Positions 31,754 through 39,041 of a DNA stretch of 43,865 nucleotides are shown one piece after another. The stretch comes from Neobacillus citreus (GTDB taxonomy: Bacteria; Bacillota; Bacilli; Bacillales; Cytobacillaceae): positions 1 to 43,865 of the forward strand of contig NZ_JAGYPE020000049.1 in assembly GCF_018343545.2 (NCBI RefSeq), written 5' to 3'. The notes under the pieces are model-generated. The model was not told the origin of the DNA. It worked only from the letters and a program-made list of their open reading frames with translations, and searched no databases. Positions within the stretch are counted from its first letter, which is position 1. Each line of letters opens with the position of its first letter. A program made the translations under genes and the position numbers.

Positions 31754-32230
31754 ATGAAAAAATATCTTTGGTGTGTGCTGTCTATTCTTTTTTTAATTTT
31801 GGCAGCCTCTTGCGGTAAACAGGAAAATCATAACGCAACCAATGAGCCTCCGCAAATAATAGAGGTAGCTCTCACTATTAAACCGGAAAAAGCAGAACTA
31901 AATAAGCCGGTTATATTTGAGGCAAAGGTAACTCAAGGAAAAGAAGCAGTTGAGGACGCAGATGAAGTGACGTTTGAGATTTGGCGGTCAAAGGACGAAA
32001 AACATGAAAAAATCAATGTTAAACATGCGGAAAATGGAATTTACCGATTAGAAAAGTCCTTTCCAACAGAAGGTACCTACTATGTAATTTCCCATGTGAC
32101 TGCAAGAGACATGCACAGCATGCCCAAAAAGGATTTCGTTGTCGGTACACCAAGTGAACCCGAAGACCCAAATGCAAGCCACTCAAATATGGATATGAAA
32201 GGTCACGACAATTCAACTAATGGACACTAA
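31754..32230 (+). CDS. FixH/YtkA-like lipoprotein
   Basis: 158-residue lipoprotein: lipobox AASC with Cys20, then an immunoglobulin-like beta domain (about 35-130) with AELNKPVIFEAKVTQG, VTFEIWRSKDEKHEK and GIYRLEKSFPTEGTYYVISHVTARDMHSMP. This is the YtkA-like/FixH domain pattern. The C-terminus is His/Met/Asp-rich (SHSNMDMKGHDNSTNGH), which could bind copper. GAGGGGAAA precedes the ATG. Confidence 0.85.
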   Translation: MKKYLWCVLSILFLILAASCGKQENHNATNEPPQIIEVALTIKPEKAELNKPVIFEAKVTQGKEAVEDADEVTFEIWRSKDEKHEKINVKHAENGIYRLEKSFPTEGTYYVISHVTARDMHSMPKKDFVVGTPSEPEDPNASHSNMDMKGHDNSTNGH

Positions 32231-32257
32231 AAAAGACAGCACTAGGCTGTCTTTTTT
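32229..32257 (+). terminator. bidirectional terminator
   Basis: AAAAAAGACAGC pairs with GCTGTCTTTTTT around a short loop, ending both the lipoprotein gene and the convergent spore gene cluster. Confidence 0.9.
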
Positions 32258-32615
32258 AAACCTCTGCATCTTTTATACCTTTCTTTTCAAGCTTTTCTTT
32301 TATCTTAGCTCTTATTTCTTCAGAAAAATCCCCTTCATAAGACGTTCCTACTGTTAAATGTCCTGATAGTTCATTAATATCTAACTGACCAAAATTGATG
32401 GTGCTATCCTGCTTTCCCACTGTCAATTTTTCAATCAAAGATTTATTTAGATTATGCCAATTTAAATTAACATTTTTTACATTCGGTTTTGTTGACTCTG
32501 TTTCTTGTTTAAATTCCTGTATGGCCGCCTTAAGAACAGCAATTCTTTTCTCTAACTCGGAAATTTTTTTATGCCCTTGCTGCTTGGTGGATTTTCCTGA
32601 GAAAATTTGCATCAT
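32256..32615 (-). CDS. GerPC-like spore protein
   Basis: 119-residue protein, last gene of a five-gene minus-strand cluster. The first half is a coiled coil (KKISELEKRIAVLKAAIQEFKQE); the second contains NFGQLDINELSGHLTVGTS, which parallels the GerPC signature FDQLKIETLEGTLNIG. GerP proteins help germinants cross the spore coat. The match is partial and from memory. The start lies six bases after the preceding Hsp20-like stop and has only a weak site, suggesting coupling. Confidence 0.6.
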   Translation of the reverse strand: MMQIFSGKSTKQQGHKKISELEKRIAVLKAAIQEFKQETESTKPNVKNVNLNWHNLNKSLIEKLTVGKQDSTINFGQLDINELSGHLTVGTSYEGDFSEEIRAKIKEKLEKKGIKDAEV

Positions 32616-32621
32616 TGTACT

Positions 32622-33086
32622 TTATTCAGGAGCGGTAGAATTAAAGGTAATAGGAATGTCTTCAACTTCTTCTAGATTAATGGGCATAAAAATCATTAAA
32701 ATCCCGTTTTTAATATCTGTCTTTATTTGTTGGCTGACCGTTGGATACGGAAGTATTAATTCCTTCTTAAACTTCCGATTAGCCCGTTCTTTAATATGAT
32801 ACTTGCGATTAGTCTGCAGTGATTTAAATTCCCCTTTGATGGTAAGCACCTGCTGCTGGATGGATATATTGAGATGATCCCGTTCCAAACCGGGGACCTC
32901 GGCTTCAAGGATCAGCATATTATCCTCCTCGAATAAATCACATTTTGGAAAAAAATCGCTGATGGTTTGTGGATTGAAAGGGGCTGCAGAAGTTTGCTTG
33001 GAATCGAAAATATTGTTCCAAAAATCCTCAGATTGGAAGCTATGCGCTGCATCCATCCATTTTTTTAATTTATCAATCTCCATCAT
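32622..33086 (-). CDS. Hsp20/alpha-crystallin family protein, probable spore coat component
   Basis: 154 residues. An alpha-crystallin domain spans about 45-148: CDLFEEDNMLILEAEVPGLERDHLNISIQQQVLTIKGE, then RKFKKELILPYPT and KNGILMIFMP, where the usual A-x-x-x-n-G-v-L motif appears as KTDIKNGILMIFMP. AAGGGGTG precedes the start. Neighbours are GerP-like genes, so a coat role like CotM/CotP or GerT of B. subtilis is more likely than a general heat-shock role. Confidence 0.8.
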   Translation of the reverse strand: MMEIDKLKKWMDAAHSFQSEDFWNNIFDSKQTSAAPFNPQTISDFFPKCDLFEEDNMLILEAEVPGLERDHLNISIQQQVLTIKGEFKSLQTNRKYHIKERANRKFKKELILPYPTVSQQIKTDIKNGILMIFMPINLEEVEDIPITFNSTAPE

Positions 33087-33153
33087 ATCACCCCTTGAAA
33101 ATGGCCAGTTATTTCATCTTATTAATTTGATAAAAAAACATGCAGGAAATGTA

Positions 33154-33630
33154 TTACAAAATTTCCGTTACATCAATCTGTGAAAACTGCATATCGATAT
33201 TTTTCGGGATTTTCACTTCAAGGGTGCCATCTTTATAGTTTGCTGCTGCACCTTTCTTTTTGACAATGGCTGGGAGGGTGATGGTGTGTTTATCTCCGGG
33301 TTCGGGGATGTGTTCGAGAATAAGCTGATTTGACGTATGATACAGGCGAAGTTTTTTGATCCATTCTTCATCTTTAATGGGGATCCTTACAAATACGTAA
33401 TCGTGTGTCTCAAAGGCTGAGGAGTTTAATGCCCCGGTTCCAGGCTGAGAAGTGGAGGATTGCGGCCCAAAGCCACTGAACATTTCCTGCGGGTTCATCA
33501 TTCCTTTCATATTTCCGGGTAAAACTTTGCCAATGATATCCTGAACGTATTTGTCAATCTCATCTGGTTTCATTTTTTGAAGAGATTCCCTCACGTCTTT
33601 GTTAAAAGGGAACATATTCCATGGGAACAT
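33154..33630 (-). CDS. Hsp20-like spore protein (GerT/CotP type)
   Basis: 158 residues with an N-terminal region rich in Met/Phe/Asn (MFPWNMFPFNKD, VLPGNMKGMMNPQEMFSGFG) and a C-terminal alpha-crystallin-like domain from about 72 on (ETHDYVFVRIPIKDEEW, LRLYHTSNQLILEHIPEPG, YKDGTLEVKIPKN). This arrangement resembles spore proteins of the GerT kind. AAAGGATG precedes ATG 33630. In the operon it lies between the GerPF-like pair and the second Hsp20-like gene. Confidence 0.72.
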   Translation of the reverse strand: MFPWNMFPFNKDVRESLQKMKPDEIDKYVQDIIGKVLPGNMKGMMNPQEMFSGFGPQSSTSQPGTGALNSSAFETHDYVFVRIPIKDEEWIKKLRLYHTSNQLILEHIPEPGDKHTITLPAIVKKKGAAANYKDGTLEVKIPKNIDMQFSQIDVTEIL

Positions 33631-33658
33631 AACATTACATCCTTTCGATTGCTAAAAA

Positions 33659-33901
33659 TTATATTTGATTCAAAATCGGGGCTGAAGGGTTAGCAATTTG
33701 GTCCTGATCGGTAATATCAATATCGGTATAAACATTGACATGACCGGAGGATGAAGGAGATAAATCACCAAAAGCCATATTCGTACCGATTAATTTTTGG
33801 TTGGAGGTATGGCTGTTTTGGACAATCGGGCCAAAATCAATGTTGGCATTATTATTCATGGCATTTGTTTTAATGTTAAATATATTAATTTGAAAAGGCA
33901 T
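33659..33901 (-). CDS. GerPA/GerPF-family spore germination protein
   Basis: 80 residues, beginning MPFQINIFNIKTNAMNNNAN followed by IDFGPIVQNSHTSNQKLIGTN, AFGDLSP and a D-x-D-Q-D tail. The pattern INSV..NG.VNFGD....S.K...G..S...GD of GerPA/PF is recognisable although diverged (FNIKTNAMNNNANIDFG). It follows its paralogue by 17 bases. Confidence 0.7.
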   Translation of the reverse strand: MPFQINIFNIKTNAMNNNANIDFGPIVQNSHTSNQKLIGTNMAFGDLSPSSSGHVNVYTDIDITDQDQIANPSAPILNQI

Positions 33902-33918
33902 GATAATTTTTCAGTCCT

Positions 33919-34161
33919 TTATATGGGATTTGAAAAGACGTTAGATGGATTCGCGATATCTCCCATATCATTGATGTCCGGATCAATAAAGACATTCTCC
34001 ATAGCAGCAGTCGGCGGTGCGAAATCTCCATAGGATGCATTTTGTCCCTGGGATTTAGTATTGGCCGTGTGAGCATTATGAAGTGCGTCACCGATGTTGA
34101 CAGACCCATTGTTTGAGACACTGTTGATTTTAAAGCTGAAAATGTTGATAACAGTCTGCAT
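33919..34161 (-). CDS. GerPA/GerPF-family spore germination protein
   Basis: The start is ATG 34161, with AAAGGATGTGAC ahead; an upstream start would include that site. The 80-residue product has FSFKINSVSNNGSVNIGDALHNA, then SQGQNASYGDF and DPDINDMGDIANPS. The KINSV...VNIGD core is the clear GerPA/GerPF signature. First gene of the spore-surface cluster, 30 bases downstream of a sigma-K-type promoter. Confidence 0.82.
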   Translation of the reverse strand: MQTVINIFSFKINSVSNNGSVNIGDALHNAHTANTKSQGQNASYGDFAPPTAAMENVFIDPDINDMGDIANPSNVFSNPI

Positions 34162-34190
34162 GCTGTCACATCCTTTACACATTGTTACGG

Positions 34191-34219
34191 TATAGTATGC
34201 AGATGAATGCCCATAGGTT
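34191..34219 (-). promoter_or_regulatory. sigma-K-type promoter of the spore-surface cluster
   Basis: On the minus strand CATACTATA (34199-34191) fits the sigma-K -10 consensus CATAnnnTA exactly. AACC (34219-34216) lies 16 bases upstream and fits the -35 AC core. The leader to ATG 34161 is about 25 bases. Mother-cell late expression suits coat and germination proteins. Confidence 0.7.
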
Positions 34220-34340
34220 ATTAAATCTTGGGATTACCATCCAAGGATATTGTCCAGTGCAAAGTAAATATTTGCATAAATAGAGGATTCTTTTTAACAT
34301 ATAGTATAAGGTGAAAATATATTTTGAGAGGTAATTGTTT

Positions 34341-35114
34341 GTGGGAAAACGAACAGCTTTGATTACAGGAGGGGTATCTGGAATAGGAAAGGCAACAGCC
34401 TTCCACCTTGCAGATAAAGGGTATCAGCTTGTAATCAACTATCGTAATAGTGAAGCGGAAGCAAATTCTTTAGCAAAGGAATTAGACAGGCGATTTGGAA
34501 CAAAAAACCTTGCCATTCAAGGTGATGTCGCCAATGAAGGGGATTGTCACCGCATTGTAAAGGAAGCCGTATCAGCATATGGGACCATCGACGTGTTTAT
34601 ACATAATGCAGGGCCTTATGTACATGAGCGAAAAAAGCTTGCGGAATACACCTTTGACGAATGGAATTATATCCTTCAAGGAAATTTAAGTTCTTTTTTT
34701 TATTTATCGAAAGAGATTATCCCTTTAATGCGAAAACAAAAATGGGGAAGAATTATTACATTAGGCTTTGACAGGGCAGAAACTGCTCCTGGCTGGATTT
34801 TCCGTTCTGCCTTTGCATCTGCAAAAACTGGCCTAGCCTCCTTAACCCGGACCATTGCTTTAGAGGAAAGAGAATACGGCATTACAGCAAATATGGTCTG
34901 TCCAGGGGATATCACAAATGAATGGAAAGAAAAGAATATTATCGAAGCCACAGAAGCGAAAATCAGTGCAGCAGCATTCGAAAGACAGGGAACTGGCGAA
35001 GATATCGCTCGTGTGATTGGTTTTATCGTAGAGGAAAATTCTGATTTTATTACGGGTAGCATTATTCCTGTTACCGGGGGTTGTGATGTTTTAGGGAAGG
35101 TTTTTAAAAGTTAA
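34341..35114 (+). CDS. SDR-family protein, YtkK/FabG-like, with altered catalytic residues
   Basis: 257-residue Rossmann-fold protein from GTG 34341 (AGAGGTAA eight bases ahead). Cofactor motif TGGVSGIG (9-16), the NAG motif (89-91) as HNAGPYV, and the C-terminal PGD...TGSIIPVTGG. The catalytic Tyr of YxxxK is Phe158 (FASAK, Lys162 kept), and the usual Ser is missing in LGFDRAETAPGW. B. subtilis YtkK shows the same GFDR...APGW...RSAFA pattern, from memory, so this is a family trait. It may bind cofactor without normal reductase activity. Confidence 0.85.
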   Translation: MGKRTALITGGVSGIGKATAFHLADKGYQLVINYRNSEAEANSLAKELDRRFGTKNLAIQGDVANEGDCHRIVKEAVSAYGTIDVFIHNAGPYVHERKKLAEYTFDEWNYILQGNLSSFFYLSKEIIPLMRKQKWGRIITLGFDRAETAPGWIFRSAFASAKTGLASLTRTIALEEREYGITANMVCPGDITNEWKEKNIIEATEAKISAAAFERQGTGEDIARVIGFIVEENSDFITGSIIPVTGGCDVLGKVFKS

Positions 35115-35226
35115 TATAGACACTGGAAAATGATTTATAATTTTTTGAACTATTTGATAGTCAAGTATGATAGCAGCTCCTTTTGTTAATAATAGTAAGT
35201 AATCATCGATGAAAGGAGCAAAGAAT

Positions 35227-35385
35227 ATGAGTTTTAACCTCAATCGAATTAATCCTAATCAAACCCAAGTGTTTTTTCATGATGGCCGCTTTGAAACGCT
35301 GACAAATGAGGAACTAGAAGAATTTTTGCTCCATATGGGTCTTAGTGATATAAATGAATCAATGGAACAAAACGTAACGGAATAA
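35227..35385 (+). CDS. uncharacterised 52-residue protein
   Basis: ATG 35227 follows GAAAGGAG. The product is MSFNLNRINPNQTQVFFHDG then RFETLTNEELEEFLLHMG and an acidic tail; it looks like a compact strand-strand-helix fold. I recognise no family. Monocistronic, closed by a terminator. Confidence 0.6.
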   Translation: MSFNLNRINPNQTQVFFHDGRFETLTNEELEEFLLHMGLSDINESMEQNVTE

Positions 35386-35400
35386 TTTGTTATCTAACTA

Positions 35401-35445
35401 AAAAAGGCAATCGGGGTTTTATTAACCACGACTGCCTTTTCTTTT
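35401..35445 (+). terminator. bidirectional terminator
   Basis: AAAAAGGCA pairs with TGCCTTTT, with inner GGGTT/AACC pairing, between the convergent 52-residue gene and the acetyltransferase. Confidence 0.75.
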
Positions 35446-35455
35446 GCAATCAGCT

Positions 35456-36013
35456 TTATGCTTCGAGACGCTGAGATTCTCCTAAATTTGAGCCGTTTCG
35501 CAGCAAATTTAAGGTATAAAGGTCTTTAGGAATTTCATATAAATCAAAAATGTCGCCATTTGCATTTAATTGTTCATACAACGATTTTCTAGATTCATTT
35601 GCTTTCATAACATAGGGGAGTTTTTCCGCCGCTTTTATGGAGCGAATATTAACTTTACGGATTCTCATAAAAACTGTTTCGATGCCTAATTCATAAAATA
35701 ACTCTTGAAAAAATGCGTCTTTAGCTAAACTATTGTAGCCTTTACCATGATATGGTTTTCCGAGCCATGTTCCCAGAAATCCGGCGTTGCCCTCAACATC
35801 AAATAAGCTGATGGTCCCGATTGGTGATCCCCATTCATCAAGGATCGTCCGGGATATGATCTCCCCGCGCTCTTCTGCTTCAATGGTTTGTTTTGTCATA
35901 AATAAAAATTCCTCATAGGAAGCGGCTTTTTGGCGCACAAAAGGGAAGACATCTGGATGCGTAATTAGATTGTATAATTCGTGGCTGTCATGTACATCGC
36001 GTTTTTTTAACAT
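35456..36013 (-). CDS. GNAT-family N-acetyltransferase (RimJ/RimL-like)
   Basis: 185-residue acetyltransferase. HELYNLITHPDVFPFVRQKA at the start, PIGTISLFDVEGNAGFLGTWLGKPYHGKGYNSLAKDAFF in the middle with the acetyl-CoA loop GKPYHGKGYN, and ETVFMRIRKVNIRSIKAAEKL near the end are the RimJ/RimL-type features. AGGGATAAT precedes ATG 36013. Substrate unknown. The tRNA-like sequence lies just upstream of it on the same strand. Confidence 0.85.
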   Translation of the reverse strand: MLKKRDVHDSHELYNLITHPDVFPFVRQKAASYEEFLFMTKQTIEAEERGEIISRTILDEWGSPIGTISLFDVEGNAGFLGTWLGKPYHGKGYNSLAKDAFFQELFYELGIETVFMRIRKVNIRSIKAAEKLPYVMKANESRKSLYEQLNANGDIFDLYEIPKDLYTLNLLRNGSNLGESQRLEA

Positions 36014-36062
36014 GATTATCCCTCCATATTAGGGCATACCGATCCCATGTCAAAAGAAGCGG

Positions 36063-36108
36063 CCCACCCTCGAAATTTTTTTAAGTTGAAAAAAAATTTC
36101 GGGGTGGG
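36063..36108 (+). repeat. 19-bp inverted duplication forming a long hairpin
   Basis: The left arm CCCACCC-T-CGAAATTTTTTT and the right arm AAAAAAATTTCGGGGTGGG pair fully except for one bulged T, around a seven-base loop. The right arm is the 3' end (T-stem and acceptor strand) of the tRNA-like sequence, so the left arm is an inverted copy of it. Confidence 0.8.
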
Positions 36109-36164
36109 AATCGAACCCACTAGAACCAGTCATGACTGGTGGCGCACCATTTGCCTTCCCTATT
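36096..36164 (-). tRNA. degenerate tRNA-like sequence (tRNA pseudogene)
   Basis: Read on the minus strand: acceptor 5' strand AATAGGG, a D-arm GGC...GCC with GGT in its loop, an anticodon-like arm ACCAG-TCATGA-CTGGT, a TCTA variable region, a perfect T-arm GTGGG-TTCGATT-CCCAC, and acceptor 3' strand CCCGAAA. Only four of seven acceptor pairs form and the anticodon loop has six bases (with CAT) instead of seven. It is probably a decayed tRNA or a tRNA remnant left at an integration site rather than a working tRNA. Confidence 0.45.
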
Positions 36165-36319
36165 TTGTTTGTGTAAAGCAGATTATGATTGTAAACCCCC
36201 AATGGAATTACGCTAATAAAATCAGTTTCACCTAGAAAATCATACAAGAAAAGTTTTAAAAAATAAATAGTTATTTGTAGGATTTTTGGTGAAATTTTTT
36301 GCCATTTTTCAACAATATT

Positions 36320-37447
36320 CTACGAATCCTGATAGATGAACTCGCCGCCAATCATTGTCCATAATGGTTTCGCCAAATAATGAAATGGGTGCTGGCTCCA
36401 AAGGACCAAATCCGCCTCTTTTCCTGCTTCAATACTTCCTACTCTGTGATCGATTTTCAGATTTTTGGCCGGCAGGATTGTGATGCCTTCAAGCGCCTTC
36501 TGTTCCGGCAAGCCTTCCCTGATGGCAAGACTTGCGCAAATATTTAAATATTGAATGGGTACATATGGATGGTCAGTCGTAATCGATACATCAATACCAT
36601 GCTTGGTAAGCTCCTGATAGGTTTTCCATGTTTTGTTTTTTAGTTCGATTTTCGATCTTCGCGTTAAAGTCGGGCCAACCGATACCTGTAAGCCAAGACC
36701 GGAAAGCTCATTCGCTATTAAATGCCCTTCCGTACAGTGTTCAATTCGCAAATCAAGATTAAACTCTTCAGCGAGCCGTAATGCAGTAATAATGTCATCT
36801 GCACGATGGGCATGGATTCTTACAGGTATTTCTCTTTTCAGTGCCATCACGAGGGGTTTAATCCGAAAATCATCAGGATTCTCCGTGTTAATGGCTTGAT
36901 AGAAAGCTTCTCTAAGCATCCCCATAATTCCCATTCTTGTTATGGAATTACTGTTTCCATGACTGTGAATTCGCTTCGGGTTTTCCCCTAGGGCAATCTT
37001 TAGCCCGGCCGTCTCCTCGACAATCATTTTTTTGATATTTTTTCCGGTAGTTTTGATGATGGCGGTGGTACCGCCAATTACATTGGCACTTCCCGGCATA
37101 ATATGGACTGTGGTGATGCCACTTTTTACCGCATCTGTAAAAGCAGGATCTAGTGGATGAACCCCATCAATGGCCCTGATGTGCGGCGTCATCGGCTCAT
37201 GCGTTTCGTTGGCATCGTTGCCGGCCCAGCCTGTACCTTCGTCATACAAACCCAAATGGGTGTGAACGTCGATAAATCCAGGAAAGAGGCAGTGCCCTTC
37301 GCAATCGATTATTTGGATGTCTGTGTCACAGGTGATGTTTTCTTCTACTTTTATTATTTTTCCATTTTCAATTAATACATCACCGCTGCGGATCGGTGCA
37401 GATGTAACCGGGTAAATGGCCGCGTTTTTTAAAAGTAATTTTTTCAT
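36320..37447 (-). CDS. amidohydrolase family protein
   Basis: 375-residue metal-dependent hydrolase of the imidazolonepropionase/dihydroorotase superfamily. Metal ligands: DVHTHLG (about 58-64), HAHRADD, EHCTEG and SITTDHP with the catalytic Asp. A small beta-sandwich is formed by the two ends (DVLIENGKIIKVEENI and GSIEAGKEADLVLWS). Substrate unknown; hydantoin, cyclic amide or dipeptide are all possible. It stands alone on the minus strand. Confidence 0.88.
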   Translation of the reverse strand: MKKLLLKNAAIYPVTSAPIRSGDVLIENGKIIKVEENITCDTDIQIIDCEGHCLFPGFIDVHTHLGLYDEGTGWAGNDANETHEPMTPHIRAIDGVHPLDPAFTDAVKSGITTVHIMPGSANVIGGTTAIIKTTGKNIKKMIVEETAGLKIALGENPKRIHSHGNSNSITRMGIMGMLREAFYQAINTENPDDFRIKPLVMALKREIPVRIHAHRADDIITALRLAEEFNLDLRIEHCTEGHLIANELSGLGLQVSVGPTLTRRSKIELKNKTWKTYQELTKHGIDVSITTDHPYVPIQYLNICASLAIREGLPEQKALEGITILPAKNLKIDHRVGSIEAGKEADLVLWSQHPFHYLAKPLWTMIGGEFIYQDS

Positions 37448-37616
37448 AAATAAAAACCTTTCTGAATGGGTTTATAGTATTTTATCCATTTTAACAAGGG
37501 AAAAGTGGTTATTAAAGGCTTTTTCATTATTTTTCCGGTGTTTTTTGGTACTAATGACACATTTAAATTTGTTTTGCGTAATAGTATATAGGAGTATTTA
37601 TTAGGGGGGAGCGCGT

Positions 37617-37940
37617 TTGGTTAGTAATGAGGAAAGAACAATGGCTGCTGTCATGTACGTGCTAAACTTCTTTGTGCCTGTAATTGGACCGCTGATTATT
37701 TGGCTGTTAAAAAAGGATGAGTCAGCATTTATTGATTATCATGGGAAGGAATATTTTAATTTTACAATTTCTTATATTGTTTACTTTGTCATTAGCAGTA
37801 TCCTTATTGTTCTACTTGTCGGGCTGTTCCTAATTTGGGTGGTCGGTATCGCGGCCGCAGTATTTAATATTATTGCCGCGGTGAAAGCTTATGAAGGAAA
37901 GGAATACCGTTTCCCGTGGATTTTCCGGTTAATAAAATAA
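37617..37940 (+). CDS. DUF4870 domain membrane protein
   Basis: 107-residue protein from TTG 37617, with AGGGGGGAG upstream. It has three hydrophobic helices: MYVLNFFVPVIGPLIIWLL, a long ISYIVYFVISSILIVLLVGLF and IAAAVFNIIAAVKAY. The sequence DESAFIDYHGKEYFNFTISY between the first two is the DUF4870 signature. Function unknown. Confidence 0.85.
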   Translation: MVSNEERTMAAVMYVLNFFVPVIGPLIIWLLKKDESAFIDYHGKEYFNFTISYIVYFVISSILIVLLVGLFLIWVVGIAAAVFNIIAAVKAYEGKEYRFPWIFRLIK

Positions 37941-37953
37941 GTGAGGGATGACA

Positions 37954-37977
37954 GGCTGTCTTTGACAGTCTTTTTTT
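37954..37977 (+). terminator. terminator after the DUF4870 gene
   Basis: GGCTGTC pairs with GACAGTC (one G-U) across TTT, followed by seven T. Confidence 0.85.
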
Positions 37978-38065
37978 ATAGCTAAAAAAGTCTTTTCATT
38001 TTGCAAATGGGCAGAGATAATCTATAATTTCTATTGTTTAATTGGCAAAGAAGGGACGGATCTGC

Positions 38066-38920
38066 ATGAATCATCGAGTCGGTTTGGTTTTGGAAGGCGG
38101 AGGGATGCGGGGTGTTTATACTGCGGGTGTCCTCGAATACTTTTTAGAGCAGGAAATGTTCTTCCCCTATGTTATTGGCGTATCTGCAGGGGCATGCAAT
38201 GCAGCCTCCTATTTATCGAAACAAAAAGGCAGAAATAAAACCGTCACGATTGAATATGCTTCTGACCCGCGCTATATTTCGTGGAAAAACTATTTTAAGA
38301 ATCGGCAAATTTTTGGGATGGATTTTATTTTTGATGAAATTCCCAACAAACATATTCCTTACGACTTTGACAGGTTTTATCAAAATCCTTCAGAATTTGT
38401 CATCGGGACGACTGATTGCATGACTGGGGAACCCGTTTATTATAGTAAAAAGGATTATGGGAAAGATCTTCTGACTGTTTTAAGGGCCTCAAGTTCATTG
38501 CCGTTTATTGCACCTGAAATCCGTTTTAAGGAAAAAATTCTGCTCGATGGTGGAATCAGCGACCCCATTCCGATCAAAAAGGCAAAACAGGATGGCTATG
38601 AAAAAAATATTGTCATCTTAACCCGTAATGCCGGTTATCAAAAAAAACCATCTAAATTTCATTTTCTGGCTGACAGAAGGTACCCTGAATATAGTGGTTT
38701 GTTAACAGCACTTCGGAATCGCTATCAACAATATAATGATACGCTCAATTACTTGGATGAAGAAGAGAAAAATGGGAGCAGCTTTCTCATCCGCCCTACA
38801 GTACCGCTTCAAGTAGGAAGAATTGAACGTAATCCACGTAAATTAGAAATACTTTATAATCAAGGTTATGAGGATGCAAAAGCATTAAAAGACTCTATCA
38901 AAAAATATATAAACGAGTAA
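38066..38920 (+). CDS. patatin-like phospholipase
   Basis: 284-residue serine lipase of the patatin/RssA-YjjU type. Oxyanion hole GGGMRG (11-16), nucleophile Ser40 in GVSAG, and the Asp of the dyad in LLDGGISDPIP. ATG 38066 has AAGGGACGG ahead; the earlier TTG 38042 does not. Related bacterial proteins hydrolyse phospholipid or acyl esters. Intracellular, no signal peptide. Confidence 0.92.
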   Translation: MNHRVGLVLEGGGMRGVYTAGVLEYFLEQEMFFPYVIGVSAGACNAASYLSKQKGRNKTVTIEYASDPRYISWKNYFKNRQIFGMDFIFDEIPNKHIPYDFDRFYQNPSEFVIGTTDCMTGEPVYYSKKDYGKDLLTVLRASSSLPFIAPEIRFKEKILLDGGISDPIPIKKAKQDGYEKNIVILTRNAGYQKKPSKFHFLADRRYPEYSGLLTALRNRYQQYNDTLNYLDEEEKNGSSFLIRPTVPLQVGRIERNPRKLEILYNQGYEDAKALKDSIKKYINE

Positions 38921-38950
38921 AAGAAGAGGTCAACTTTGACTCTTCTTTTT
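38919..38950 (+). terminator. terminator after the patatin-like gene
   Basis: AAAAGAAGAG pairs with CTCTTCTTTT around an eleven-base loop, overlapping the stop codon. Confidence 0.85.
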
Positions 38951-39041
38951 CTATTTTTTGATTGATAGAAAAACTTCTATCATTTTTTAGCGGAAGCAAA
39001 AATAGATTAATATAGAAAGGAAATGATAAGGAGTTTTCTTA

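Noticed and set aside
36040..36110. T-box riboswitch for the acetyltransferase gene
   Set aside because: AGGGTGGGCCGC recalls the T-box sequence but lacks the full GGTGGTACCGCG core, and no terminator alternative with a T-run follows before the start codon.
36047..36235. 62-residue plus-strand frame and a 65-residue minus-strand frame over the same bases
   Set aside because: Their peptides (VGIEPTRT, GFDSHPE types) are the usual artefacts of reading through tRNA-like T-arm sequence; no ribosome binding site.
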